Of a stretch of 64,000 nt of DNA, positions 27,522-35,966 are shown piece by piece. How positions within the stretch are numbered: position 1 is the first letter of the stretch; the number at the start of each line of letters is the position of its first letter. This DNA is from Deltaproteobacteria bacterium (lineage in GTDB: Bacteria; Myxococcota_A; Polyangia; JAAYKL01). The DNA lies in contig JAFGQN010000172.1 of the NCBI GenBank assembly GCA_016935665.1, forward strand, positions 1-64,000, in the 5' to 3' direction. The notes beneath the pieces are model-generated. The model ran no database searches. It saw only the letters and a program-made list of their open reading frames with translations, and was not told the origin of the DNA. The position numbers and the translations under genes were made by a program.

Positions 27522-28931
27522 ATGTCCAGCAACTCGTTATCTCACAAAACAATGTTTCGATTTCACCCCGATTACCAGATTATTGGAAAACTGAGAACCG
27601 GCGGGATGGGTCGCGTTTATCTGGCCATTGCGAAGGGGCCCTTGAATATTCGGCAAAAGGTGGTGTTGAAGCTCCCGCTCAATTTGAGCGAAGGCATACG
27701 CTGGCGCAAGGATTTTGAAAATGAGGCTCGGGTGATGGCCCAGCTGAATCATCCCAATATCGTACGCTCCCTTGAGTGGATTGAAATGGATGGTTCCCCA
27801 TGTATGGTATTCGAATACATTGAAGGTTTCGAAGTGGCAGATATTCTCAGGCACTTCAGAGCGCAGAATAAACGTATGCCGCTGAGTATGACGTCTCAAA
27901 TCATGCTGCAGGTGTGTGAAGCAGTGCAGTACATGCACAGCGCCAGAACCATTGACGACCAGCCTTTGGCGATTGTTCACCGGGACCTTGACCCTTCAAA
28001 TATCATGCTGACAGATGATGGCTACGTAAAGATTATCGATTTTGGGATTGCCAAGAATGCCATGCAGGAAGTGATGACCAAACCAGGGGTGTACAAGGGG
28101 AAACTCATCAATTTACCCCCGGATGTGTTTTTGTTTGAAAAAGTCGACCACCGCGCGGACATCTTTTCGCTGGGTCTCCTGTTGTTCGAAATGCTGACGG
28201 GACAGCGCGCCCGGAAATTTGAGGTGACCGACAGTCTGACCCGTATTGTTGAGCTGTTGAGAAAAAGGCCTATTCCGTTGCCCTCTGAGGTGTGCCCGCA
28301 GATACCGGATGTGTTTGACCACATTGTGGCCAAAGCCACGGCTTCGAACAGAGACGCCCGCTATCAGAGCGCTGCCGAGATGTTCAACGATTTGCGGCAG
28401 GTATCCAAATCACTGTCCGTTGGACCAAATCATCTGATTGTAAAAAGATGGATTCACGAAGATTTGAAGTCGCTTCGAACCCGGCGAGCTGAAAAAATGC
28501 GCCTGCTTTTGGATGGAAGGGATGCACTGACCGAGTTGTCGCCGTCCGGCAGTACTGTATTTAAGCGAAATCGCGTTCGTTCGAGTTTTATTTCAGGTAT
28601 GAAAAACAGAATTACTGCATTGAAACTACAGATTCACGGTCAGTTGATTCTGCTGCAGCGATGGTCAGTGATTCGCAGTCTGTCGCTGGTGTTCATTCTG
28701 GCGATTTCCATGACCATTCAGGACAGTTCCGTTTGTGACACACCTCTGTCAATCTCAGCCCATCCGGATGTTCAGACTGTTACGGCAAACAGCACCATTT
28801 TTGTTGACGCAGACAATAGCATCGCAACACCAGGGCTACCATTGTTGCAAACTGTCATGTTGCCGGCCGTGCGATTAAACGAAGCAGAGCAGAATTCTTT
28901 GTGGGTATCTCGAAAAACCCCAATGCAGTGA
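27522..28931 (+). CDS. Hanks-type Ser/Thr protein kinase, membrane-anchored
   Basis: The 469-residue product begins at ATG 27522, with GAAGGAG seven bases upstream. A short N-terminal stretch (residues 1-20, containing KTMF) precedes the kinase domain (about 20-300): KLRTGGMGRVYLAI (Gly loop), KVVLKLPLNL (Lys), IVHRDLDPSNIML (catalytic loop) and VKIIDFGIAK. The activation segment ends in INLPPDVFLFE rather than a clear APE, which differs from the first kinase. A single hydrophobic segment lies near 381-401 (IRSLSLVFILAISMTI), and about 65 residues follow outside. The catalytic Lys, HRD and DFG are all present, so it should be active. It lies 336 bp after the first kinase and probably has its own promoter. 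Confidence 0.9.
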   Translation: MSSNSLSHKTMFRFHPDYQIIGKLRTGGMGRVYLAIAKGPLNIRQKVVLKLPLNLSEGIRWRKDFENEARVMAQLNHPNIVRSLEWIEMDGSPCMVFEYIEGFEVADILRHFRAQNKRMPLSMTSQIMLQVCEAVQYMHSARTIDDQPLAIVHRDLDPSNIMLTDDGYVKIIDFGIAKNAMQEVMTKPGVYKGKLINLPPDVFLFEKVDHRADIFSLGLLLFEMLTGQRARKFEVTDSLTRIVELLRKRPIPLPSEVCPQIPDVFDHIVAKATASNRDARYQSAAEMFNDLRQVSKSLSVGPNHLIVKRWIHEDLKSLRTRRAEKMRLLLDGRDALTELSPSGSTVFKRNRVRSSFISGMKNRITALKLQIHGQLILLQRWSVIRSLSLVFILAISMTIQDSSVCDTPLSISAHPDVQTVTANSTIFVDADNSIATPGLPLLQTVMLPAVRLNEAEQNSLWVSRKTPMQ

Positions 28932-28984
28932 CAACGAATACCAAAGCAGCACGATAGATGGGGTGTCGATTATCCAGGTTCGAT

Positions 28985-29473
28985 TTACGCTGTTTCAGTA
29001 TGGCTTAACTGTTTCAAACTGCGTTCCACTCGTTTGCGCATACCAGACACAGACATGTTCATCTGTCGCGCCAGTTCTCTTAAGGAAAAGCCGCTCTGGA
29101 ATCGGAGCAACATGATTTCGCTTTCCAGAGGACCCTGTAGCGTTTTAATGCGATCGAAAATCGTCTCCGGAGTATCCGCACTCCAGTTCATCTGTGTCAG
29201 CGAGTTGTTTTCCTGCGTCAGGTTCTGCATGCATCGATGGTATGCCTTTTTGGATCGAATTCGATTGATGCAGGTATTGGTGGCGGCGCGGTAAAACAGA
29301 CCGCCGTTGAGTTCATCCCTGGGGGATTGCCCGTAGCGCAGGAGGATTTTCACGAATGTGTCCTGCATGGCGTCCAGCGCTTCTTCTTCGCAGTTTAAAA
29401 TGGTGCGACAACGACGCAACACCATGGGTCCGTAAAGTGTGTAATACTCTTCAATATTTTTCTGCAGTCCCAT
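28985..29473 (-). CDS. ECF-type RNA polymerase sigma factor
   Basis: A 162-residue ECF sigma factor starting at ATG 29473 (MGLQKNIEEYYTLYGPMVLR) with GCGGAGG upstream. Region 2 includes NCEEEALDAMQDTFVKILLR; region 4 includes LESEIMLLRFQSGFSLRELA, then RQMNMSVSGMRKRVERSLKQ. It lies on the strand opposite to the kinase genes and is convergent with the second kinase, closing the signalling locus. No anti-sigma or FecR gene directly flanks it on its own strand, so it may be an orphan or be regulated by the FecR proteins to the left. Target promoters are unknown. Confidence 0.88.
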   Translation of the reverse strand: MGLQKNIEEYYTLYGPMVLRRCRTILNCEEEALDAMQDTFVKILLRYGQSPRDELNGGLFYRAATNTCINRIRSKKAYHRCMQNLTQENNSLTQMNWSADTPETIFDRIKTLQGPLESEIMLLRFQSGFSLRELARQMNMSVSGMRKRVERSLKQLSHTETA

Positions 29474-29644
29474 ACATAGCCTCCGCAGATCGCAGCAAAT
29501 GGTTTTTGTTCGTTAAATGACATTAGCCACTATTTCCAGTGTGTTCTTGACCCTGAATGCCAAAGTTTTAACTCTGGATGACAAAATTGATGATTGGTCC
29601 ATCGCAAATGGGGGCGAACGGGAAAACGACTTCGTACCGGGGAA

Positions 29645-30493
29645 TCAGCCTACGTTCAGATATTTCCGGTAATGATCAAACAGGCGCTGATCCATATACT
29701 GTTCATTGAGACTGTGTCTGTCAAAGTTGGGGCTGTTAATCAGTACATCTTCGGGCAGGTCGACACGCACCACTTTGTCGTGCCAGGACACATGGCGAAT
29801 CCATGCCGGCGATAAGGGAACCAGTCGGGACGTCGCGAGTTTTTCATCGTAAATATCGGCCACAAATAACGCTACCCGCCAGTTTTCCAGATGGAAAACG
29901 ATGTCCTCCACAATGCCCACAATTTTTCGGGATGCATCGATTTCATACCCAATGATTTCGTTGGCACTGCGCAGGTGCACCCGGTCTTCGAAATGATTCA
30001 CCAGAGACGCCACTGCGCCGGGATCGGTTACCGAGCCTGTACTGGTGACCAGAGGCGTACGAGCGTACAGGAAGGGCGGAATACACCACCCAAAATGGTC
30101 CAGTAGTTTTCGTTCATACTGTTTGGAAACCGGTTCGTTCTCCGCCAGCGGTGGCGCACTGCGTACTTCTTCTACCGTATGCTTCACCGCCAGCCAGCGA
30201 CTGGTCAGGTCCGCATGATGGACAGATTCCACACTGAGCACCACTTTTCGCCCTGGGAGCCATTTGCCCGTGTTCACCACAAAATAATTGGTTCCCCAAA
30301 AGCGGTCGTCAATGAGTACATCTTTTACTTTCCCCAATACTCCATCGACTCCCGCCAGATGGCACCCTTTTGTTTCGCTGTACAATCCTCTCATGACACC
30401 CCCAAAATTGTCTTGCATCATCGGGCCGCCGACCGTTAGATGCGGATTGACTGCTTCTTCGTACAAATTGCTGCTGATATCGAATGTTTGCAT
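29645..30493 (-). CDS. PRC-barrel domain protein
   Basis: A 282-residue protein with two PRC-barrel-like halves: residues about 33-95 (CHLAGVDGVLGKVKDVLIDD, YFVVNTGKWLPGRKVVLSVE) and about 175-240 (IIGYEIDASRKIVGIVEDIV, VALFVADIYDEKL). PRC-barrels bind metabolites or proteins; the tandem form is widespread in bacteria, and its function here is unknown. There is no signal peptide or transmembrane segment. The start is uncertain: the earliest ATG (30493) lacks a ribosome site, and ATGs around residues 25-34 sit just before the first barrel. It is not obviously in an operon with its neighbours. Confidence 0.8.
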   Translation of the reverse strand: MQTFDISSNLYEEAVNPHLTVGGPMMQDNFGGVMRGLYSETKGCHLAGVDGVLGKVKDVLIDDRFWGTNYFVVNTGKWLPGRKVVLSVESVHHADLTSRWLAVKHTVEEVRSAPPLAENEPVSKQYERKLLDHFGWCIPPFLYARTPLVTSTGSVTDPGAVASLVNHFEDRVHLRSANEIIGYEIDASRKIVGIVEDIVFHLENWRVALFVADIYDEKLATSRLVPLSPAWIRHVSWHDKVVRVDLPEDVLINSPNFDRHSLNEQYMDQRLFDHYRKYLNVG

Positions 30494-30633
30494 ACAATCG
30501 TATCACATTTTTGCACATAATCCACTCGTTCAGGTGAATCAGTAAGGGTAAAAATGTGATTTTTTTTAAAAAAAATGGTCTCATTGAAAATAAAGCATCT
30601 ACATCTGAACATATTTTCCGTGTTTTTCAGATT

Positions 30634-31206
30634 TTATTTTGCAACATTAATGTTTTTTTTTATTTTTTGTACAGTGAATCCCCGAAATTCCATGTGGAAA
30701 CTCTGAACGATTTGGCAGGGCAGGAAGTGATTTTCGTCTTTTTTAGGGGATGGGATAGTCAAACGGTGTATTACAGGGCGATGGGGATTTTTGGGCGCGA
30801 AGTTGTCGCTTATTTGCCAGCAGGTGGCTATGCCCCTTTTTAAGCAATACACAATGAATTGAGTGTGAAATGACTCAACACCGATGGCATTGCGCCAACC
30901 GGTCAGAAACGTTCTGGACGGATGATCGGCCACCTGGTCTTTAAAGGCATTGTCTTTTATCTGATGAAGCGTACCGGATACTCGCACCTGCATCTGCATT
31001 TCGTAATCGTTGTAGCACAGCTCCACGAGAGGATTGGCTTCAATCTGCCGGTACACATTCCGCATGTTGCCCGTGTGAAAAATGATGCCATCGTCAGTGG
31101 CGCTATACGTCAGCATCCCTCTGACGCGGGGTTGGCCGTTATCCACTGTTCCCAGATGAAACACAGGATTCCGGTTGATAAATTCGAAAACGTCGTCTTT
31201 GGTCAT
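30634..31206 (-). CDS. Pyridoxamine 5'-phosphate oxidase-like flavin protein, C-terminus altered by a probable frameshift
   Basis: From ATG 31206 (MTKDDVFEFINRNPVFHLGT), with AGGAG seven bases upstream, the first 140 residues show the PNPOx-like split-barrel pattern: GQPRVRGML, GIIFHTGNMRNVYRQIEANP and VRVSGTLHQI, followed by VYCLKRGIATCWQISDNFAP. Members bind flavin (FMN or F420) and perform redox chemistry on varied substrates. The family normally ends soon after an F-P-K motif. Here the frame runs on for another 45 basic, unfamiliar residues to 30634. In the other frame, NPIAL and a stop follow directly at 30771, so a one-base insertion around 30783-30792 (runs of G/C and A/T) is the simplest explanation. 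Intact length would be about 144 residues. Confidence 0.75.
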   Translation of the reverse strand: MTKDDVFEFINRNPVFHLGTVDNGQPRVRGMLTYSATDDGIIFHTGNMRNVYRQIEANPLVELCYNDYEMQMQVRVSGTLHQIKDNAFKDQVADHPSRTFLTGWRNAIGVESFHTQFIVYCLKRGIATCWQISDNFAPKNPHRPVIHRLTIPSPKKDENHFLPCQIVQSFHMEFRGFTVQKIKKNINVAK

Positions 31207-31280
31207 GGTGATTCTCCTGTCACAAAAGGTCCAGTGGACAGTATGCGGAATCGCCACACATGACGATTTTCAATATCTGC

Positions 31281-32375
31281 TCATTGTTTTTCACTTTTCA
31301 GCTGACTTTGCAACTCCAGTGCCTGCAACAGCAGAGGAATGAATTTGTGATTGGCACCGGGAAAGGCAAATCGGCCCAATTCAGCGGGGCGAACCCATTG
31401 GCAGGCGACGGGCCCGCGCAGGCGCACGCGTCCATTTTGGACGGCACACATAAAGACGTCCATGACAATTTTAAAGTGGCTGTAGGCATGGCGAACGGTG
31501 GTCAGTTTACCGGTGACACGCACCGTCAGGTTCACCTCTTCTTTGCATTCGCGCACGCAGGCGGCTTCGGCGCTTTCGTCTTTTTCCACACCACCGCCTG
31601 GAAACTCCCAGAGTCCCCCCAGCAGTCCATCCGGTTTGCGCTTGCAAATCAGCAATTGGTTGCCTTTTTGAATCACGCCCACGGCAATATGCCGGGTGGG
31701 CACTTTCTTTCGCTGTTCCACCTTGGGATATTGAACCACTGCATCCTGCTTATAGGCAGTACACATCTGTCGAACCGGGCACTGTGAACAGCGCGGTGTT
31801 TTGGGCTGGCAGACATTGGCGCCAAGTTCCATCATCGCCTGATTGTGATCTCCCGGGGCGTTGGGATTAAAATAACGGTCGGCAATGGGCTGGTACACTG
31901 CGTGACTGCTCGCGGCGTTCACAGGTGCGTCGTTCATGGTCACGCGTGAAAGCACGCGTTTTACATTGCCATCCACTGCGGCGGCGGGTCTCCCAAAGGC
32001 GATACTCATCACGGCCGCCGAAATGTATGGTCCCACACCAGTGAGCGACTGAAAAGAAGCTTTATCGCTGGGCACCTGCCCATTGAACAACTGCACCACC
32101 TGCCTTGCGGCCCTTTGCAGATTGCGGGCGCGCGCATAATAGCCAAGCCCCTCCCACAGTTTGAGAACATCGTCTTCGGACGCCTCGGCGAGCGCTGCCG
32201 GAGTGGGAAATGCAGTTATAAATCGATTGAAATACGGAATGGCCGTGTTTACCTGCGTCTGTTGCAGCATGACTTCCGACACCCAGATGGCAAAGGGATC
32301 CGAAGTGTTGCGCCACGGCATTTCACGTCGATTCGCGCGGTACCATTTGAGTAGTTGAGAATGAAACCGTTTCAT
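31281..32375 (-). CDS. mutY: MutY, A/G-specific adenine glycosylase
   Basis: MutY removes adenine mispaired with 8-oxoguanine and so prevents G:C to T:A mutations. The first residues after the chosen start (MKRFHSQLLKWYRANRREMP) match the family; an earlier ATG at 32426 lacks a ribosome site. The catalytic Glu lies in VSEVMLQQTQVNTA and the Asp in AAAVDGNVKRVLSR. The helix-hairpin-helix is LTGVGPYISAAV. The 4Fe-4S loop is complete (C-x6-C-x2-C-x5-C in CQPKTPRCSQCPVRQMC). The C-terminal NUDIX-like domain contains GGLWEFPGGGVEKDES and REC..EE. The length (364 residues) fits the family. It is followed on the same strand by nothing close; the PNPOx-like gene lies 75 bp downstream. Confidence 0.95.
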   Translation of the reverse strand: MKRFHSQLLKWYRANRREMPWRNTSDPFAIWVSEVMLQQTQVNTAIPYFNRFITAFPTPAALAEASEDDVLKLWEGLGYYARARNLQRAARQVVQLFNGQVPSDKASFQSLTGVGPYISAAVMSIAFGRPAAAVDGNVKRVLSRVTMNDAPVNAASSHAVYQPIADRYFNPNAPGDHNQAMMELGANVCQPKTPRCSQCPVRQMCTAYKQDAVVQYPKVEQRKKVPTRHIAVGVIQKGNQLLICKRKPDGLLGGLWEFPGGGVEKDESAEAACVRECKEEVNLTVRVTGKLTTVRHAYSHFKIVMDVFMCAVQNGRVRLRGPVACQWVRPAELGRFAFPGANHKFIPLLLQALELQSQLKSEKQ

Positions 32376-32536
32376 GCCCGAGAATATAGGGATGCCATTC
32401 GATAACGGCAACCCTGAGGTTGCCATCGGTTGAAACAGGCAGCAATGATATGGTGAATCCTGATTTTGCAGAAAATGTTTTTTTTTGACATCGTGGAGTT
32501 CTTGAGGTCCGGGGCCGAGGGTAAGGAAGCAGACCG

Positions 32537-32851
32537 TCAGTTCACCTGCTCGATGATGTTGCCCTGTGCATCCTTTTTGCCGCGATACAATTTAATTTCA
32601 ACTTCGTTGACATCGGGAACGTACTTTTTGGTCAATTCGTTAATTTTCTGTTTCTGCTCTTCGTTCACGTCTTCGGCCACCACCACTGTCACGGTCTTGA
32701 TGCCATTGGCTTTTTTAACAATGACTTTGTATACGTCGCATACTTCATTTTCGATGGCGTTGTGAGTTTGTCCGGATTGTTTTGCCATTGCGCAGCCCAA
32801 AACGGAAACTGCCAGCCCAATTACAAATAAAACAGTGATAATTTTTTTCAT
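32537..32851 (-). CDS. Small predicted lipoprotein, 104 residues
   Basis: The product begins MKKIITVLFVIGLAVSVLGC, a textbook lipoprotein signal with lipobox SVLGC, followed by a short mature domain of mixed charged residues (EDVNEEQKQKINELTKKYVP). No known domain is recognised. It is probably a small envelope lipoprotein. GGAAACGTT precedes the ATG. It lies between mutY and purU on the same strand with gaps of about 160 and 116 bp; a small inverted repeat (GGGGT, TCA loop, ACCCC) lies in the upstream gap at 32877-32889. Confidence 0.75.
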   Translation of the reverse strand: MKKIITVLFVIGLAVSVLGCAMAKQSGQTHNAIENEVCDVYKVIVKKANGIKTVTVVVAEDVNEEQKQKINELTKKYVPDVNEVEIKLYRGKKDAQGNIIEQVN

Positions 32852-32967
32852 AACGTTTCCTTACCATACCTTGTCTGGGGTTCAACCCCGTTTGTTATTC
32901 TTCGGAGTTGGACCGGGTTGAATTCCGCTTATTCAGATATTGACGACGTCGCCCTTTGGGCAGCGGG

Positions 32968-33816
32968 TTAATCAAATACAATCGTTTTGTTGCCGTTGAC
33001 AAAAACGCGATCGTTCACCACCAAATCGAGCGCTTTGGCCAATACGGTTTTTTCAACATCCTTGCCGGCTCTTGACATGGCGGCCGACGTGAACCGATGA
33101 TTCACCGGCACCACATCCTGACCGATAATGGGCCCTTCATCCAGGTTGTCGGTTACAAAATGCGCGGTGGCGCCAATTATTTTAACGCCACGCTGATATG
33201 CCTGTTTGTACGGACTGGCCCCAATAAACGCCGGTAGAAACGAGTGATGGATGTTGACGATGCGATTTTTATATTCCGAAACAAACTCCGGCGGCAGAAC
33301 GCGCATGTACTTGGCCAGCACCAGATAGTCGGGATTGTAGGTTTTGATAATGTTCAGCATTTCCATGGCGTGGGCCAGGCGATCTCTGTTGTCGCTGGAA
33401 ACCAGATGGAATGGGATTTTAAATTTTTCCACCAGCGGACCCAGTGTGACACGATTGGCCACCACCGCCTCTATAGTTGCGTTCAAATCATCGTAAGTAC
33501 TGCGAATCAGCAAATCACCGATACAATGAGATTCTTTGGTGGCCAGCACCACCAGTCGCTTTTTGCATTTTTCAGCCAGACGGATATTGGCGCCTTCAGG
33601 AAGAATCTGTTGCAATGCATTCAACAGCTCCTGGTGATTCGTGGTGCCGGAAAACTCGGTTCTCATAAAAAACTGCCACGATTCGGGACAGACAAATTCC
33701 CGATTTGAAAAAATATTGACTTCCCGCTCGAACAACGCTGTGGAAATTTTAGACACCAGTCCTTTGGCATCCGGGCAATCGATGAGCAACACGTAACGAT
33801 TTATGTCTTTGGGCAC
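32968..33816 (-). CDS. purU: PurU, formyltetrahydrofolate deformylase
   Basis: PurU hydrolyses 10-formyl-THF to formate and THF, feeding formate to PurT or balancing one-carbon pools. GTG 33816 is preferred because AGGAGAAG lies about eight bases upstream; it gives 282 residues, the normal family length. A longer in-frame form from 33954 (328 residues) is possible but has an atypical N-terminal extension. The N-terminal ACT domain (YVLLIDCPDAKGLVSKISTA) is followed by the formyltransferase-like hydrolase domain with NIHHSFLPAFIGASPY, GVKIIGATAHFVTDNLDEGP and IIGQDVVPV, which carry the catalytic Asn, His and Asp. Identity is firm. Confidence 0.95.
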   Translation of the reverse strand: MPKDINRYVLLIDCPDAKGLVSKISTALFEREVNIFSNREFVCPESWQFFMRTEFSGTTNHQELLNALQQILPEGANIRLAEKCKKRLVVLATKESHCIGDLLIRSTYDDLNATIEAVVANRVTLGPLVEKFKIPFHLVSSDNRDRLAHAMEMLNIIKTYNPDYLVLAKYMRVLPPEFVSEYKNRIVNIHHSFLPAFIGASPYKQAYQRGVKIIGATAHFVTDNLDEGPIIGQDVVPVNHRFTSAAMSRAGKDVEKTVLAKALDLVVNDRVFVNGNKTIVFD

Positions 33817-34093
33817 GTTTTTCTTCTCCTGCGATTCGCTGATATGGCTGCTGGCGCCACATATGTTTAACGTATAAAAGTCATATTGACCATTCGCCCT
33901 GTCAAAATCAAAAATCAGGCGCTCTTTTCGCCGGGTGTACCGTTTTTCAAACAAGAAGGCTTGTAGAAGATTTTCCCAGGCCGGGGATCGTTTTCGCTAT
34001 AATTGCTTGCAAATCAGAAAATTTCCAATAGGTTTGCCCCATACAGGAGGGTGTTATCCGCAACTGACAGCGGACACCGAAGAGTGAGATATC

Positions 34094-35404
34094 ATGGGAA
34101 AAAGCATTAGACACAGCATTGTTGGCCCCACCGCAGGCAAATTTAAATACGAAATTCGTGAAATTGTGGCCCTGGCCAACGAGCTTCGAGCCATGGGGCT
34201 CGACATTATTTTTGAGAATATCGGCGATCCCATCCACAAAGGGGAAATGTTGCCCGATTGGATGAAGGAAATCGTGGTTGATTTGGTTCGTGATGATGAC
34301 ACCTGGGGATATACCGCCACTCAGGGCGATTTGGAGACCCGAAAGTTTTTATGCGCACGCACCAACGCGCGCGGCGGTGTACACATTCGGCCGGAAGACA
34401 TCATTTTTTTCAACGGTCTTGGTGACGCGGTGGCGCGCATGTTTGGCTCCATGAAACGAGAGGCGCGGATTATCGGACCCTCACCGGCGTATCCCACCCA
34501 CTCATCGGCCGAGAGCGCCCACTCGGGTTACGATCACGTCACATACGATTTGATGCCTGATGACAACTGGAACCCCAATCTCGAGGAAATCGAAAAAAAA
34601 ATTAAGTATAACGACACCATCGCGGGCATTTTGGTCATCAATCCGGGCAATCCCACTGGTGCGGTGTATAGTCGGCAAACCATGGAAACCATTGTGGATA
34701 TTGCCCGGCGCTACGGAGTGATGGTGATTGCGGACGAAATCTACCAGGAAATCACGTACAACGGGGCACATTCCACTGCGCTGGGCGATATCATTGAGGA
34801 AGTGCCAGGCATTTCGCTCAAGGGCATCTCCAAGGAATTTCCCTGGCCGGGCGGGCGGTGCGGCTGGTTTGAGGTGTACAATCAGCACACGGATCGCAGT
34901 TTCCGCGAGTATATCGACAGCATAGTGCACGCCAAGATGCTTGAAGTATGTTCCACCAGTTTGCCTCAGCGGGCCATTCCGCTCATCATGGGAGATCAGA
35001 GATACCCGGCGCATCTGGAACGAAGACGCCGCATGTTTGAAGCGCGCACCAATGAAGCCTGCGATATATTCAGCAAGGTGAGAGGGATTCGTGTTATTCG
35101 TCCTCAGGGCGCCTTTTACATGTCAGTGGTCTTTGAAGATGGCGTGCTCAACGATAAGCAGACACTGCGCATCCGGGACTCCAAAGTACAGGCGTTTATC
35201 GAAACCCGCCTGGCCAACCTGGAGCTCGACAAGCGATTTGTGTATTACCTGCTGGCCGCACGAGGGATTTGCGTGGTGCCCCTAACCGGATTTTGCTGCA
35301 CCACCTATGGATTTCGCATCACCACACTGGAATGCGATGACGAGAAACGGGTTCACACCTGGAACACCATCGCCGACGCGATTGACGAATATCTGAATTC
35401 CTGA
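34094..35404 (+). CDS. Class I/II PLP-dependent aminotransferase, 436 residues
   Basis: A fold-type I aminotransferase. The PLP Schiff-base Lys is K247 in LKGISKEFPWPGGRCGW. Other family signatures are INPGNPTGAVYS, VMVIADEIYQEITY and the C-terminal YGFRITTLEC with its conserved Arg. The substrate is not clear: it resembles the alanine/aspartate aminotransferase group but is longer (436 residues) and has the unusual FPWPGGRCGW motif after the Lys. No biosynthetic operon surrounds it. The upstream region contains TATAAT at 33998-34003, without a good -35. The general class is firm; the exact substrate is not determined. Confidence 0.9.
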   Translation: MGKSIRHSIVGPTAGKFKYEIREIVALANELRAMGLDIIFENIGDPIHKGEMLPDWMKEIVVDLVRDDDTWGYTATQGDLETRKFLCARTNARGGVHIRPEDIIFFNGLGDAVARMFGSMKREARIIGPSPAYPTHSSAESAHSGYDHVTYDLMPDDNWNPNLEEIEKKIKYNDTIAGILVINPGNPTGAVYSRQTMETIVDIARRYGVMVIADEIYQEITYNGAHSTALGDIIEEVPGISLKGISKEFPWPGGRCGWFEVYNQHTDRSFREYIDSIVHAKMLEVCSTSLPQRAIPLIMGDQRYPAHLERRRRMFEARTNEACDIFSKVRGIRVIRPQGAFYMSVVFEDGVLNDKQTLRIRDSKVQAFIETRLANLELDKRFVYYLLAARGICVVPLTGFCCTTYGFRITTLECDDEKRVHTWNTIADAIDEYLNS

Positions 35405-35507
35405 AAAACGTTCTCCATTATTTACCACGGATAAAGTGAGCTTCACCCGGGAATAAATAATTCCATTTCGACTGGATTAAGTGCGATGCCGTGTTACATT
35501 CGGCGGT

Positions 35508-35948
35508 ATGAATGATGTACACCATGAAAAATTGGCAAAAGGCACTGAACGGACATTTCCGGGGCCCAGACTGTTCCTGGTCAGCGGGTACGATACCGAA
35601 GACATAAACACCCTGGCGGCGTATTTGCAGTCCATTGGATATTCCGGCGTGAAAGTGAAAGGGTGTGCGGCGACGCAAATTGAAGAAACACTGGAAACGG
35701 TGTTGCACAGTGACATTGATGAGACCCCGGCGGGAAGAGGGCAACTGCCCAACACCATGATATTTTCCGGGATGATGCCCAGTGACGTCCAGCGAGTGAT
35801 GCGCACATTTTCTCAATGTGGCCTGCAAAGGCCGATTTTCGCCACCACCACGCCAACCAATCTCAGTTACACCATGAAGAAACTGCTGTTACATCTTCTT
35901 GAAGAACAGCGCGCCGCCATTGGCGCCTCGACGCCACAGTCCAATTGA
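35508..35948 (+). CDS. DUF3783-like protein, 146 residues
   Basis: The region LFLVSGYDTEDINTLAAYLQ near the N-terminus and the C-terminal pattern RPIFATTTPTNLSYTMKKLL, then LHLLEEQRAA, match the DUF3783 layout (short alpha/beta protein of unknown function). The start is uncertain: ATG 35508 has a poor ribosome site (GGCGG), and an in-frame GTG lies at 35481. There is no signal peptide or transmembrane segment. It is convergent with the sigma-54 activator gene 18 bp downstream. A thioredoxin-like or ribonuclease-like fold has not been demonstrated for the family, so no role is assigned. Confidence 0.65.
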   Translation: MNDVHHEKLAKGTERTFPGPRLFLVSGYDTEDINTLAAYLQSIGYSGVKVKGCAATQIEETLETVLHSDIDETPAGRGQLPNTMIFSGMMPSDVQRVMRTFSQCGLQRPIFATTTPTNLSYTMKKLLLHLLEEQRAAIGASTPQSN

Positions 35949-35966
35949 ATCGCCAGATTCTGCGGA

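Noticed and set aside
30643-30665. AACATTAATGTT palindrome followed by a T-run as a terminator
   Set aside because: The palindrome has no loop and is A/T only, so a stable terminator hairpin is unlikely.
32877-32889. GGGGT-TCA-ACCCC hairpin as a purU terminator
   Set aside because: On the strand that would need it there is no U-tract; it may be only a leader hairpin.
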